DNA of 64,000 bases from JAAYCI01 sp964371725 (GTDB lineage Bacteria; Bacillota; Clostridia; Oscillospirales; Ruminococcaceae): assembly GCA_964371725.1 (NCBI GenBank), contig CAYJNQ010000002.1, forward strand, positions 62,001 to 126,000, given 5' to 3'. Shown in pieces: positions 25,864 to 35,758 of the stretch (position 1 is its first letter; each line of letters begins with the position of its first letter). The position numbers and the translations under genes are program-made. Under the pieces are notes generated by a model. It was given only the letters and a program-made list of their open reading frames with translations. It ran no database searches and was not told the origin of the DNA.

Positions 25864-25887
25864 ATGGTGTGGCACAGAAAGGAAAGT

Positions 25888-27252
25888 ATGCAGGAAAATA
25901 TGCAAAATGCCGTGCACATTGTAGGCGGTGGCCTTGCCGGTTGCGAGGCAGCACTGTGGTTGGCCCGGCAAGCTGTGCCCGTGGTGCTGTATGAGCAAAA
26001 GCCCGGCAAGAAAAGCCCCGCACACCGCGGCGATGGGCTTGCGGAACTGGTTTGCTCCAATTCTTTAAAAGCCGAGCGCTTGGCTTCGGCCGCCGGGTTG
26101 TTAAAAGAAGAAATGCGCCGGCTTGGCAGCCACATTTTACCCGTGGCCGAAAGCTGCCGTGTGCCGGCCGGCGGCGCCCTTGCCGTAGATAGGGATGCGT
26201 TCTCAAACGAGCTTACAAGGCAGGTGCAAAGCCACCCCGGCATTCGCCTTGTGCACACAGAAGTTGCGGCCTTACAGCCCCTTTTAGAGCAAGGGGAGGT
26301 GCTTGTGTGTACGGGGCCCTTGACGGAGGGCAGCCTTGCAAAAGACATTGTAGAGCGATCCGGTAGCGATACCCTGTATTTTTTCGATGCGGCCGCACCC
26401 ATTGTGACCGCTGAATCCATTGATTTTACAAAAGTGTTCGCCGCGGCGCGCTATGGCCGCGGTGATGCCGACTATCTCAACTGCCCCTTTGACAAAGCGG
26501 GCTACGAAACCTTTCATGCGGCGCTTCTCGCCGCAGAGCGTGTGCCACTGCACAGCTTTGAAAAACAAATTCCCGTTTACGAGGGCTGCATGCCCGTGGA
26601 AGTGATGGCGAGCCGCGGTGTGGACACGTTGCGCTACGGGCCTTTGCGCCCCGTTGGATTAACAGACCCCGCCACCGGGCACAGGCCTTATGCCAATGTG
26701 CAACTGCGGCGCGAAAACACAGCGGGCAGTCTATACAACTTGGTGGGGTTTCAAACCAATTTGAAATTTAAGGAGCAAGAACGTGTGTTCGGGTTGATTC
26801 CCGGTCTTGAAAAAGCCGAGTTCGTGCGCCACGGCGTGATGCACCGCAACAGTTTTTTAAATGCACCCCTCGTGCTGGAAGAAAACCAGTGCTTAAAAGG
26901 GCAGGATAACCTATTTTTTGCAGGGCAAATCACCGGCGTGGAGGGTTATATCGAAAGTGCTGCCTGTGGCCTTTTGGCGGGGCTTCACCTCCATGCAAAA
27001 CTTTTGAAAAAGCGGGTGTTACCCCTGCCGCCGGAAACGATGCTTGGCGCCTTGCAAAACCACATGAGAACAACGAATGCACACTATCAGCCCATGGGAG
27101 CCAACATGGGTCTTCTGCCGCCGCTTTCCACACCCGTTAAAGGCAAGCAAGCGCGTTATGAGGCACTGGCCGAGCGCGCACTTGCGGCGCTGGACAATTG
27201 GAGACAAAGCGGTGAGAATTCGGGCGTTCTGCCCAAAGACAGAAAGGAATAA
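25888..27252 (+). CDS. trmFO: Methylenetetrahydrofolate-tRNA-(uracil-5-)-methyltransferase
   Basis: 454 residues. A FAD enzyme that makes m5U54 in tRNA with methylene-THF as carbon donor. The N-terminal dinucleotide motif HIVGGGLAGCEAALWLA, the ELVCSNSLKAE family motif, a MPVEVMASRGVDTLRYGP stretch, and the C-terminal GQITGVEGYIESAACGLLAG identify it. An ATG at 25888 after AGAAAGGAAAG is preferred to the ATG at 25864, which abuts the topA stop. plsX follows two bases later. Confidence 0.95.
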   Translation: MQENMQNAVHIVGGGLAGCEAALWLARQAVPVVLYEQKPGKKSPAHRGDGLAELVCSNSLKAERLASAAGLLKEEMRRLGSHILPVAESCRVPAGGALAVDRDAFSNELTRQVQSHPGIRLVHTEVAALQPLLEQGEVLVCTGPLTEGSLAKDIVERSGSDTLYFFDAAAPIVTAESIDFTKVFAAARYGRGDADYLNCPFDKAGYETFHAALLAAERVPLHSFEKQIPVYEGCMPVEVMASRGVDTLRYGPLRPVGLTDPATGHRPYANVQLRRENTAGSLYNLVGFQTNLKFKEQERVFGLIPGLEKAEFVRHGVMHRNSFLNAPLVLEENQCLKGQDNLFFAGQITGVEGYIESAACGLLAGLHLHAKLLKKRVLPLPPETMLGALQNHMRTTNAHYQPMGANMGLLPPLSTPVKGKQARYEALAERALAALDNWRQSGENSGVLPKDRKE

Positions 27253-27254
27253 CC

Positions 27255-28259
27255 ATGAAAATTATTGTCGATGCAATGGGTGGAGACTTGGCGCCAAAAG
27301 CACCTTTACAGGGTGCGGTGCAGGCCATAAATGAATTGGGCGTGCAGGTTATTGCCGTGGGCGACATTGAAAAAATGAGGACGGTTTTGCGTGAAGAGAA
27401 CCTTTCAGAAGAAGGGCTTGAGCTTGTGCACGCCTCGGAAGTGATTGGCATGGATGAAGAGGCCACCGATGTTTTGAAAAAAAAGCCGGATTCCTCCCTT
27501 GCGGTTGCCTGCTCGCTTCTCAAAGAGGGGCGTGGAGAGGCCCTTGTGTCTGCCGGCAGCACAGGTGCCTTGCTTGTGGGGGGCACGCTTTTGGTGGGGC
27601 GTATTCGTGGCATCAAACGGCCGGCCATTGCAACCGTGTTGCCCGGGCTTCAAAAACCATGGCTTTTAATTGATTGTGGTGCCAACGCTGAATGCAGGGC
27701 CGAGATGCTGCTGCAGTTTGCCGCCATGGGAACCGCCTATCAAGAGTGTGTAATGGGGGTGCAAAACCCCAGTGTGGCACTGGCCAACAACGGCAGCGAA
27801 GAAACCAAGGGAACCGCTTTGCAACTGGAAGCGTATAAACTGCTTCAAAACAGTGGGCTAAATTTCCTTGGGAACATCGAGGGACGGGATATTCCCGGGG
27901 GTAAGGCCGATGTTGTGGTGTGCGACGGGTTCACGGGCAATATGATTTTGAAAGTGGAAGAGGGGCTTGCCAAGATGTTTTCTTCCATGCTCAAAGAGAT
28001 GTTTTATAAGAATGCCAAAACAAAGTTGGCCGGTGCCGCCCTAAAACCGGAACTGGCGGAATTCAAAAAGAAATTTGATTACAAAGAATATGGCGGTGCA
28101 CCGCTTTTGGGCATTCGGCACCCCGTGCTCAAAGCACATGGTTCCTCAGATGCCAAGGCGATAAAAAACGCGATTCGGCAGGCAAAAAGCTGCGTGGAAA
28201 ACAACATATCCACGGCGATTGAAGCGCATCTTGCCGCACAAAAGGAGCAGGGAAAATGA
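27255..28259 (+). CDS. plsX: Phosphate acyltransferase PlsX
   Basis: 334 residues, standard length. It makes acyl-phosphate from acyl-ACP for phosphatidic acid synthesis at the membrane. MKIIVDAMGGDLAPKAPLQG at the N-terminus, ALVSAGSTGALLVGGTLLVG, LIDCGANAE and VCDGFTGNMILK are the family motifs. Its stop codon overlaps the rnc start (ATGA). In most Firmicutes plsX is followed by acpP before rnc; no acpP is present here. Confidence 0.95.
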   Translation: MKIIVDAMGGDLAPKAPLQGAVQAINELGVQVIAVGDIEKMRTVLREENLSEEGLELVHASEVIGMDEEATDVLKKKPDSSLAVACSLLKEGRGEALVSAGSTGALLVGGTLLVGRIRGIKRPAIATVLPGLQKPWLLIDCGANAECRAEMLLQFAAMGTAYQECVMGVQNPSVALANNGSEETKGTALQLEAYKLLQNSGLNFLGNIEGRDIPGGKADVVVCDGFTGNMILKVEEGLAKMFSSMLKEMFYKNAKTKLAGAALKPELAEFKKKFDYKEYGGAPLLGIRHPVLKAHGSSDAKAIKNAIRQAKSCVENNISTAIEAHLAAQKEQGK

Positions 28260-28975
28260 GTGCACCGCAAAACGCGCAGCCGGATTTTCGGCCCCTGGAA
28301 GAGGCCATTGGGCACTGCTTTCAGCGGAAAAGTCTTTTGGAAACCGCTTTGACGCATAGCTCGTTTGCCAACGAAAACAAACGAAATATCGAGCACAACG
28401 AACGCCTGGAGTTTCTTGGGGATTCTGTGCTTTCAATTGTGGTGGCCGATTACCTTTTCCGCCAAAACCCACCCTTACCCGAGGGCGAGTTGACCCGTGT
28501 GCGTGCCTCTTTGGTGTGCGAGGGTGCGTTGAGCGCCTTTGCAAAACAAGTGGATTTGGGAGCCTTTTTGCGCCTTGGAAAAGGCGAACAGGCCAACGGT
28601 GGGCGCGGCCGACCTTCCATTTTATCCGATGCTTTTGAGGCGCTGATTGCAGCCCTTTATTTAGATGGTGGGCTCGAAGCCGCTCGCGGTTTTGTGCTAC
28701 GTTTTGTGGAAAACCGTTGTGTAACACAAGAGGACTACAAAACGCGGCTTCAAGAGGTGATTCAGCAAAACCAGGAAGAGCAGCTTTGCTATCGCGTCAC
28801 AAATGAAAGTGGCCCCGACCACGACAAGCATTTTCATGTGGAGGTGCATCTCAATTCCAATTGCATTGGAAAAGGGTGCGGGCACAGCAAGAAACTGGCC
28901 GAACAACAGGCCGCAAAAGAAGCCCTTGTTTTGATGGGGCTTGTAAGGGAAAACGAGGGCCAAAGCCCAAAATAG
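28256..28975 (+). CDS. rnc: Ribonuclease III
   Basis: 239 residues. It cleaves double-stranded RNA in rRNA and mRNA processing. The RNase III signature NERLEFLGDSVLSIVVADYL (about residues 44-63) and the second acidic motif DAFEALIAALYLDGG provide the metal-binding carboxylates. A double-stranded RNA-binding domain forms the C-terminal third (DYKTRLQEVIQQN...KKLAEQQAAKEAL). It overlaps plsX by four bases and lies 36 bases before smc. Confidence 0.96.
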   Translation: MSAPQNAQPDFRPLEEAIGHCFQRKSLLETALTHSSFANENKRNIEHNERLEFLGDSVLSIVVADYLFRQNPPLPEGELTRVRASLVCEGALSAFAKQVDLGAFLRLGKGEQANGGRGRPSILSDAFEALIAALYLDGGLEAARGFVLRFVENRCVTQEDYKTRLQEVIQQNQEEQLCYRVTNESGPDHDKHFHVEVHLNSNCIGKGCGHSKKLAEQQAAKEALVLMGLVRENEGQSPK

Positions 28976-29011
28976 CCGGCGTTGGGAACGTTTTTTGGGA
29001 AGGATTGATGT

Positions 29012-32000
29012 ATGTATCTGAAGGCACTGGAAATACAGGGGTTCAAAAGCTTTCCGGATCGCACGCGCATTTTGTTTGAAAAAGGCATCACGGCCGTGGT
29101 GGGCCCAAACGGAAGCGGAAAAAGCAATATCTCGGACGCCATTCGCTGGGTGCTCGGCGAAATTAGCGCAAAACAATTGCGTGGCGGCAAAAAAATGGAA
29201 AGCGTCATCTTTGGCGGCACACAGGCGCGAAGCGCCATGGGCTATGCCTCTGTGCAGCTTATTTTGGAAAACAGCGACCACCGCTTGGATTTAGAGGCCG
29301 AAGAGGTGACCATCGGCCGAAAATACTATCGCAGCGGTATCAGTGAATACAGCATCAATGGCCAAAGTGTGCGTTTGCGCGATGTGTATGAGCTGCTTTT
29401 GGACACAGGCCTTGGGCGTGACGGCTACTCCATCATCGGCCAAGGGCGTGTGGCGGAAATTGTGGATGCCAAAAGTGCTGAACGCCGGGAAATTTTCGAA
29501 GAAGCCAGCGGCATTGCCCGCTATCGCTACCGAAAAAACGAAGCGGAGCGGCGCCTTGCGTCCGCTGAGGATAACCTTGTGCGCCTGCGTGATATTTTCG
29601 ATGAACTTGCCGCACGTGTGGGCCCTTTGCAAAAGGAAAGCGAAAAAGCAAAACGTTATTTGGAATTGGCAAGCGAGAAGAAAAGCATGGAGGTCACCCT
29701 TTGGGTAGATGTTCTGCGCGCAACACGCACAGAGCAGCGCACCTGGCAAAGAAAAATTGAGGTGGCCGAGGCAGACTACGCCCAAAAAGGCGACGAAATT
29801 GAAAGAATAGATGTCGAAACCCTGGAAATTCGCTCCGAAATTGAACGAATTATCATTGATATTGAGCGTTCCAACACAAAAATCAGAGCTTTGCAGGAAG
29901 AGATAAGCGGCTGTGATGCCAAAATTGCCGTTTTGCAAAACAACCGTGAACACAACCTCCAGAACATCGAAAATTTGCGCACAGAGCTTCTGCAGGGAGA
30001 GGCCGGAGACGAAGAGATAGCCAAGGATATTGAGCAGCACGAGGAAGTGGTGCGTCAAGACGAAGAGAAGCTGGCCTTGGCACAGCGTGAAATGCTTGTT
30101 TTGGAACAGCGTTTGGAAGAGATGTTGCAAAGGAGCCAAGCCAGCGGCGAAAAACGTGGAGCCTTGCAGGCAAAACTTGCCGAGCTCACGCGGGCGGCCA
30201 CTGAGACACGCGTGGCCGAGGCTGAAAGTGCGGCGGCGGCCGAGGCTACCTTGCAAAACTTAACAAAACAACAAGAAGCTTTGCAAAACACGGAAAACGA
30301 ACTGGAGCGATGCAACACAGAGCACGAAGAAAACAAGGCGTTTTTGCAAGAGGTACAAGCTGAGCTTGCCAAGCTTGAAAACATTAAAACCGGCCTTTCC
30401 ATGAAACTGAACACACGTAAAAAAGCCTTGCAAGATGCCGAAGAAGCAGTTCAGAAAACACGAACAGAAGCCGAAAACATGACAAACCGCCTACAGATGC
30501 TCAAGGAACTTGAGCACAGTTTAGATGGTTTCCAAAACAGTGTGCGGCAGGTGATGCAGGCAGCCCGAAATGGAAAGCTGCGTGGCATCATCGGCCCGGT
30601 TTCGGGCATTCTAAGCGTGCAAAAAGGGTATGAAGTGGCCATTGAAACAGCCCTTGGTTACAGCATGCAAAACCTCGTGGTGGAAAATGAGGGTGCGGCC
30701 AAGGCTGCCATGGCCTTTTTAAAACAGACCAAGGGAGGCAGAGCCACTTTTCTGCCTTTAGACACCGTAAAACCCCAACATTTTAGTGGCAGTTTGCCAC
30801 AGGGGGCGCGGTTGGCACAAGAGCTTGTACAGTACGATAAAAAGTACGAAAACATAGTTTCGAGCTTGCTTGCACGCATTGTGGTGGTGGAGGATATCAC
30901 GGAAGCCACCGGGGTGGCGCGTGCCCTCAACTATCGAAACCGTGTGGTAACCGGGGATGGGCAGGTTATCAACGCAGGCGGTTCGTTCACAGGTGGTTCG
31001 GTTTCGCGCACGGTGGGGCTGTTCAGCCGCCAGCAAGAGATGGAAACCCTGCAAGACAAAATAGGCACTTTCGCACAAAGCCTAAACACGGCCAAGGAGG
31101 CAGAGCAGAAAGCTCGAATCGAAGCGGAGGCCTTGCAGGCAGAGCTCACGGCTACCGACAGCGAAATCATCACACGTGGTGGTGATAAAATTCGCATCGA
31201 GGCCGAGCTCTCGCGCCTACACACGGCTAAAACGAGTGCAAGCGAACGCCTGCAGCGTCTTGCAGAGGAAACCGCCGCCTTGCAAGAACAGGCGAAAACC
31301 CTGCAAGCACAGCGTGAAAATGCCGTGGTTTCCGAGGCGAAGTTACAGCGCGAGGTGGCGGCGCTTTCGGTGGAAATGGCAGGGCTGGCCGATGCCGACG
31401 ACGGTTTCTTGGAAGAGAGAGAGCAATTGTCGGAAAAATTATCGGCTTTGCGTCTTTCGGCTTTGGGGCATGAGCGCGACGCACAATTGCACCGCCAAAG
31501 CATCGAAACCATGCGCTCTCGCAGGGGGGAAAGTGCCGCGCGCAAACGCATGATAGAGGAAAATATTCTGCGTTTGCAAGCGGAGATAGAAAGCTTTGAG
31601 GAGCGCAGCAAAAATGTAGAGCAGGAAACGGTGCTTGGAAAAGAGCAAATCAAACAAATAGAAAGCGAAATTCAAACCCTGACCTCTTTACGCCTTTCCA
31701 AAGAGGGAACCATTACGGGGCAGATGAACAAAGAGCGCGAGGCCGCTGCCGAGCGCGAGGAACTTGGCCGAGAAATAGCGCGACTTAGCGAACAGAAAAA
31801 TACATTGGATACCCGATATGACAACACGGTGGCCCAGCTTTGGGAAGAATATGAGCTGGGGCCCAATGAGGCCGAGGGGCTTTGTGTGCCGTTTGAATCC
31901 ACCGCACAGTTGCGCCGGCTTGTGGGCGAGGTACGCAGCAAAATCAAAGCGCTTGGCAATGTGAACGTAGGCGCCATTGAAGAATATAAAGAAGTGAACG

Positions 32001-32569
32001 AGCGCTATGTGTTTTTGAAAGGCCAGATGGAGGATGTGGAAAACAGCAAGCGCGAACTTGAAAAACTCATCGCCGCACTTTGTGCGGAAATGACGGAGTT
32101 GTTTCGCGTGAATTTCATGCAGATAAACCAAAATTTCCGCCGTATTTTCATAGAGCTGTTCGGGGGTGGCAGTGCCGGTTTAACCTTGGCAGACCCAAAC
32201 GACCTTCTGGAGAGCGGCATTGACATTGAGGTGAGCCCGCCCGGGAAAATCATCAATGATTTAACGGCACTGTCTGGCGGAGAGCAGTCGCTGGTGGCCA
32301 TCTGCATCTATTTTGCCATTCTGGGTGTAAACCCGTCTCCGTTCTGTGTGCTGGACGAAATTGAGGCGGCATTGGATGATGTGAACGTGTTGCGGTTTTC
32401 GCAGTATTTGCGCCGCATCACAAAAGAGACACAGTTCATCGTAATTACACACCGGCGTGGTACAATGGAAGAAGCGGATGTTTTATATGGCGTGACCATG
32501 CAAGAAAAGGGAGTTTCCAAAATGTTGCGCCTGCACGTTTCCGATGTGGACGCGAGCTTGCTGCGATAG
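29012..32569 (+). CDS. smc: Chromosome partition protein SMC
   Basis: 1185 residues, full length. The N-terminal ATPase half has Walker A GPNGSGKSN (about residues 32-40). Two long coiled-coil arms rich in Glu, Ala, Gln and Leu flank a hinge near residues 510-670 (LRGIIGPVSGILSV, NRVVTGDGQVINAGGSFTGG). The C-terminal half has the ABC signature LSGGEQSL and Walker B FCVLDEIEAALDD. It works with ScpA/ScpB (not here) to compact and segregate the chromosome. The signature helix reads LVAICIYFAIL, slightly unlike the common LTAIALLFAIL. Confidence 0.97.
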   Translation: MYLKALEIQGFKSFPDRTRILFEKGITAVVGPNGSGKSNISDAIRWVLGEISAKQLRGGKKMESVIFGGTQARSAMGYASVQLILENSDHRLDLEAEEVTIGRKYYRSGISEYSINGQSVRLRDVYELLLDTGLGRDGYSIIGQGRVAEIVDAKSAERREIFEEASGIARYRYRKNEAERRLASAEDNLVRLRDIFDELAARVGPLQKESEKAKRYLELASEKKSMEVTLWVDVLRATRTEQRTWQRKIEVAEADYAQKGDEIERIDVETLEIRSEIERIIIDIERSNTKIRALQEEISGCDAKIAVLQNNREHNLQNIENLRTELLQGEAGDEEIAKDIEQHEEVVRQDEEKLALAQREMLVLEQRLEEMLQRSQASGEKRGALQAKLAELTRAATETRVAEAESAAAAEATLQNLTKQQEALQNTENELERCNTEHEENKAFLQEVQAELAKLENIKTGLSMKLNTRKKALQDAEEAVQKTRTEAENMTNRLQMLKELEHSLDGFQNSVRQVMQAARNGKLRGIIGPVSGILSVQKGYEVAIETALGYSMQNLVVENEGAAKAAMAFLKQTKGGRATFLPLDTVKPQHFSGSLPQGARLAQELVQYDKKYENIVSSLLARIVVVEDITEATGVARALNYRNRVVTGDGQVINAGGSFTGGSVSRTVGLFSRQQEMETLQDKIGTFAQSLNTAKEAEQKARIEAEALQAELTATDSEIITRGGDKIRIEAELSRLHTAKTSASERLQRLAEETAALQEQAKTLQAQRENAVVSEAKLQREVAALSVEMAGLADADDGFLEEREQLSEKLSALRLSALGHERDAQLHRQSIETMRSRRGESAARKRMIEENILRLQAEIESFEERSKNVEQETVLGKEQIKQIESEIQTLTSLRLSKEGTITGQMNKEREAAAEREELGREIARLSEQKNTLDTRYDNTVAQLWEEYELGPNEAEGLCVPFESTAQLRRLVGEVRSKIKALGNVNVGAIEEYKEVNERYVFLKGQMEDVENSKRELEKLIAALCAEMTELFRVNFMQINQNFRRIFIELFGGGSAGLTLADPNDLLESGIDIEVSPPGKIINDLTALSGGEQSLVAICIYFAILGVNPSPFCVLDEIEAALDDVNVLRFSQYLRRITKETQFIVITHRRGTMEEADVLYGVTMQEKGVSKMLRLHVSDVDASLLR

Positions 32570-32606
32570 GCCGTGCGATCAGAAGTAGATTGTGCCCTGC
32601 AAAGTA

Positions 32607-32615
32607 TGTTATAAT
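32607..32615 (+). promoter_or_regulatory. Putative extended -10 promoter of ftsY
   Basis: TGT-TATAAT occurs 31 bases before the ftsY start. The best -35-like sequence (TTGTGC, 32590-32595) is only 14 bases upstream, so this would depend on the extended -10. Confidence 0.45.
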
Positions 32616-32646
32616 ACAAAAAAGCAAAAAGGATAGGAGCCACACA

Positions 32647-33558
32647 ATGGGGTTTTTTGAAAAGCTGGGGGAGGGTTTGCGGAAAACACGCAACACCATT
32701 TTTGGCAGTATCAGCCAAATGGTGAACGCGGGGGAAATAACCGAAGAGTTGTATGAGGAGCTTGAGGAGCAGCTGATTTTGGCCGACACGGGCATGGATG
32801 TGACAGAGGAGTTGATTGCCAAGCTAAAAGCCAAAGTGCGCGACGAGCGCATCAAAACCGGCGCGGATGCCCTGGAGGCCCTCAAAGCCATTATAGAAGA
32901 AATGCTCATTGTAGAGGAGCCTTTGCAAACCGAGGGAACACCCACCGTCATTCTGGTTATCGGTGTGAACGGTGTGGGCAAAACCACCTCCATTGCAAAA
33001 CTGGCACACCTTTACACCGACGAGGGAAAACGCGTGATGCTGGCTGCCGCCGATACCTTTCGTGCCGCCGCCATCGAGCAACTTTCCGTGTGGGCCGAGC
33101 GTGCTGCGGTTCCCGTTGTGCGCCATGCCGATGGGGCAGACCCCGCCGCCGTTGTGTTTGATGCCGTGCAAAGTGCCACGGCAAAAGGCTATGACATTGT
33201 GCTGTGTGATACGGCCGGGCGCTTGCACACCAAGAAGAACCTTATGGAAGAGCTTTCCAAAATTAGCCGTGTTGTGAAAAAAGCGAACGAAAACGCCACC
33301 GTGGAAACCCTTCTTGTGCTCGATTCGGTAACAGGGCAAAATGCAATTTCACAAGCGCAGCAGTTCATTGATACAGCCGGTGCCACGGGCATCATTTTAA
33401 CCAAACTGGACGGTACCGCAAAAGGTGGCGCCGTTATCAGTATCAAGGCCAAACTTGGGTTGCCCGTGCGCTATGTGGGTGTGGGCGAGGGTATTGACGA
33501 TTTGATGACTTTTGATGCAAAAGAATTTGTAGATGCTTTGTTTTTGTTAGAGGAGTAG
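32647..33558 (+). CDS. ftsY: Signal recognition particle receptor FtsY
   Basis: 303 residues. It docks the SRP-ribosome complex at the membrane for cotranslational insertion. The acidic A-domain is nearly absent and the NG core begins almost at once (FFEKLGEGLRKTRNTIFGSI). GTPase motifs are GVNGVGKTTSIAKLA (G1), DTFRAAAIEQL (G2), DTAGRLHTKKNLMEEL (G3), TKLDGTAKGG (G4) and VGVGEGIDDL (G5). ATAGGAG precedes the ATG at 32647. The smc-ftsY order is common in Firmicutes. Confidence 0.96.
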   Translation: MGFFEKLGEGLRKTRNTIFGSISQMVNAGEITEELYEELEEQLILADTGMDVTEELIAKLKAKVRDERIKTGADALEALKAIIEEMLIVEEPLQTEGTPTVILVIGVNGVGKTTSIAKLAHLYTDEGKRVMLAAADTFRAAAIEQLSVWAERAAVPVVRHADGADPAAVVFDAVQSATAKGYDIVLCDTAGRLHTKKNLMEELSKISRVVKKANENATVETLLVLDSVTGQNAISQAQQFIDTAGATGIILTKLDGTAKGGAVISIKAKLGLPVRYVGVGEGIDDLMTFDAKEFVDALFLLEE

Positions 33559-33580
33559 TTCAGCCAAAGAGAGGTTACCA

Positions 33581-34252
33581 ATGGAATTTTTATTTGCCAC
33601 AAACAACGCACACAAGCTGGAGGAGCTTCGCCGCCTGTTCAAGGGAAGCGAGCACACGATCATTGGTTTAAAAGAGGCCGGCGTTGCCTCTGTGCCGGAA
33701 GAGACCGGTAGAACCTTTTTAGACAATGCACGCCTGAAGGCGAAAGCGGCATGCAGGCTTTCCTCCATGCCCAGCATTGCAGATGATTCCGGGCTTTGCG
33801 TGGACGCCATGGAGGGTGCCCCCGGGGTGGAGTCGGCACGGTTTGCCGGTGTGCACGGAGACGATACCGCCAACAACGAAAAGCTGCTTCGCCTGCTTCG
33901 CCGCATTCCGTTTGCCAAGCGCACGGCACACTTTACCTGTGCCTTGGTTCTGCAAATGCCAAACGGACATCGCCTGGAAGTGGAAGGGCGTTGTGACGGC
34001 ATCATCGGGTTTTCGCCCAGCGGTGAAAACGGTTTTGGCTACGACCCCTTGTTTTTTGTGAACGGAAAAAGCCTTGCCGATTACAGCGCAGAGGAAAAGG
34101 ATGCCTTGAGCCATAGAGGAAAGGCCTTGCAGGCACTTACAGAGCAGTTGCCGGCCTTTTTGAAAAAGGCCGATTCTGCGTCTTCACCACCCATTGAGGA
34201 CACAGCCCCCCAACAGCCGCAAGCAAACCAAAATACGGAGGAAACATCTTGA
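33581..34252 (+). CDS. dITP/XTP pyrophosphatase (RdgB/HAM1 family)
   Basis: 223 residues. It hydrolyses non-canonical purine triphosphates (ITP, XTP) to monophosphates, cleaning the nucleotide pool. Motifs are FATNNAHKLEELRRL (substrate and metal binding), ADDSGLCVDAMEGAPGVESARFAG, and GFGYDPLFF. The C-terminus carries about 25 extra Pro/Gln/Ser-rich residues beyond the normal end. It overlaps the start of yhbY by four bases. Confidence 0.94.
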   Translation: MEFLFATNNAHKLEELRRLFKGSEHTIIGLKEAGVASVPEETGRTFLDNARLKAKAACRLSSMPSIADDSGLCVDAMEGAPGVESARFAGVHGDDTANNEKLLRLLRRIPFAKRTAHFTCALVLQMPNGHRLEVEGRCDGIIGFSPSGENGFGYDPLFFVNGKSLADYSAEEKDALSHRGKALQALTEQLPAFLKKADSASSPPIEDTAPQQPQANQNTEETS

Positions 34253-34545
34253 CAGGAAAACAGCGTGCGACGCTTCGCAAAGCGTCAATGGAGCAAAGCG
34301 CAGTATTTCAAGTGGGCAAGGGCGGCATCGAGCCCTCCCTGGTAAAGGCCACGGCCGATTGTTTGGCCGCGCGCGAGTTGATTAAATTGAAAGTGCTGGA
34401 CACAAGCCCCGAAGAGGTGCGCGAAACGGCCGAGACCTTAGCTGCGCGAACGGGCTCGCAGGTGGTTTTGGTGCGCGGTAGAACCTTTGTTTTGTTTTTG
34501 AAAAAAAAGAAAGATTCCGCCTACGAGGCTTTGCTTAAGAAATGA
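34249..34545 (+). CDS. yhbY: CRM-domain RNA-binding protein (YhbY family)
   Basis: 98 residues. The CRM fold is recognised from LRKASMEQSAVFQVGKGGI, a variant GxxG loop, and the C-terminal GSQVVLVRGRTFVLFLKK. Members associate with the pre-50S ribosome. The start is TTG at 34249 with ACGGAGG at 34235-34241. Both ends overlap neighbours (four bases each), so it is tightly coupled with the pyrophosphatase and nadD. Confidence 0.9.
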   Translation: MTGKQRATLRKASMEQSAVFQVGKGGIEPSLVKATADCLAARELIKLKVLDTSPEEVRETAETLAARTGSQVVLVRGRTFVLFLKKKKDSAYEALLKK

Positions 34546-35135
34546 AACTGCTCTTATTTGGCGGCAATTTCGATCCTCCCCATCTCGGGCATATGCAACT
34601 TTTGCAAAATGCAATCGAGGCTGTGCGGCCGTGCAAAGCGGTGGTGATGCCCACGGGTTTGCCGCCCCACAAGGGTGCCGCAGTGGCGCCGCCCCATCAT
34701 CGGCTTCAAATGTGTGCCTGTTTTTGTAAGCTCTCACCTTTGGTGGAGGTAAGCAATTGGGAATTGTGCAAAGAGGGGAAAAGCCACAGCTTAGACACCG
34801 TGCAATTTCTTAAAATGCAGCATCCCAAAGCACAGATATATCTTTCCATCGGTGGAGATTCCCTTTTGCAATTCCACACTTGGCATCGATACAAAACACT
34901 TCTTTCCGAGGCCGTGCTTCTTGTGCAAAGCCGTTGCGAGCCCGAAGAGAATTTGCGCAAGGCGGCGCGGTGCCTTGAAAAAGAGGGCGCACAAATTTTG
35001 TTCTGCAAAGGGGATACACCGTCCATCTCCTCCACGCAGCTTCGGCGGGCACTTTTACAAAGAGAAAACATGGCGCACTTTCTGCCGCCTCTCGTGGCCG
35101 AAATCATCCGCGAGAAGGGCTTGTACCTACAATAG
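34542..35135 (+). CDS. nadD: Nicotinate-nucleotide adenylyltransferase
   Basis: 197 residues. It adenylates nicotinate mononucleotide in NAD synthesis. The nucleotidyltransferase motif GGNFDPPHLGHMQLL holds the catalytic (H/T)xGH, MPTGLPPHK binds the nucleotide, and SISSTQLRRAL is the C-terminal ISSTxIR motif. Coupled by ATGA overlap to yhbY and followed by yqeK, the usual Firmicute arrangement. Confidence 0.95.
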   Translation: MKLLLFGGNFDPPHLGHMQLLQNAIEAVRPCKAVVMPTGLPPHKGAAVAPPHHRLQMCACFCKLSPLVEVSNWELCKEGKSHSLDTVQFLKMQHPKAQIYLSIGGDSLLQFHTWHRYKTLLSEAVLLVQSRCEPEENLRKAARCLEKEGAQILFCKGDTPSISSTQLRRALLQRENMAHFLPPLVAEIIREKGLYLQ

Positions 35136-35152
35136 AGAAATGAGGTGTGGCC

Positions 35153-35758
35153 GTGCTGAGCTTGAAAGAGGCAAAGGTACTTGCAAAGCAAAAACTGAGC
35201 GAAAAACGTTACCGTCATGTAAAAAATGTGGCACGCGCAGCCTATGAATTGGCGCTTCAACATGGCGCAGACACACAAAAAGCACAGTTGGCCGCATGGC
35301 TACATGATATTGTGAAAGAGGCGAGTGCCGAGGAGCTGTTGCAGTTGCTACAGCGAGATGCTATAATGGCGGGAGCAACCAAAAGACGACCCTTGCCGAT
35401 TTGGCATGGCCCTTGCGCAGCCATTTACGCAAAGCACGAACTGGGCATCGACGATGAAGAGGTGCTTACGGCGCTGGCCTGCCACACAACGGGAAAAACA
35501 AACATGACTCTTTTGGATAAAGTACTGTTCATGGCCGATGTTATCAGTGCCGAACGAACGTTTTCCGGTGTAGAGGCACTTCGGCAATTGGCGTTTGAAG
35601 ATTTGGACGAGGCCGTGCTTGCGGCCATGGAGAAAAATATTGCCCACATACAAAAAGTGGGCAAACCGCTGGATGCAGAAACACTGGCGGCACGAGAGTA
35701 TCTGTTAAAACAAAAAAATCAACAGCAAAGAACCAGCAATGGAGGAACCCCAATTTGA
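35153..35758 (+). CDS. yqeK: HD-domain YqeK phosphohydrolase
   Basis: About 201 residues. HD-domain ligands are seen in RYRHVKNV, AAWLHDIVKEAS and WHGPCAA, with DKVLFMADVISAERTF near the end. YqeK-type enzymes symmetrically hydrolyse diadenosine tetraphosphate to two ADP. The GTG at 35153 lies five bases after GAGGTG; a GTG at 35147 overlaps that site. The stop overlaps the TTG start of the next gene. A polar tail of about 15 residues ends the protein. Confidence 0.88.
   Translation: MLSLKEAKVLAKQKLSEKRYRHVKNVARAAYELALQHGADTQKAQLAAWLHDIVKEASAEELLQLLQRDAIMAGATKRRPLPIWHGPCAAIYAKHELGIDDEEVLTALACHTTGKTNMTLLDKVLFMADVISAERTFSGVEALRQLAFEDLDEAVLAAMEKNIAHIQKVGKPLDAETLAAREYLLKQKNQQQRTSNGGTPI

Noticed and set aside
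29291..30256. A 321-residue ORF antisense to smc
   Set aside because: It lies entirely inside the smc coiled coil, has no ribosome binding site, and its composition is explained by the complementary strand of Glu/Gln/Ala codons.
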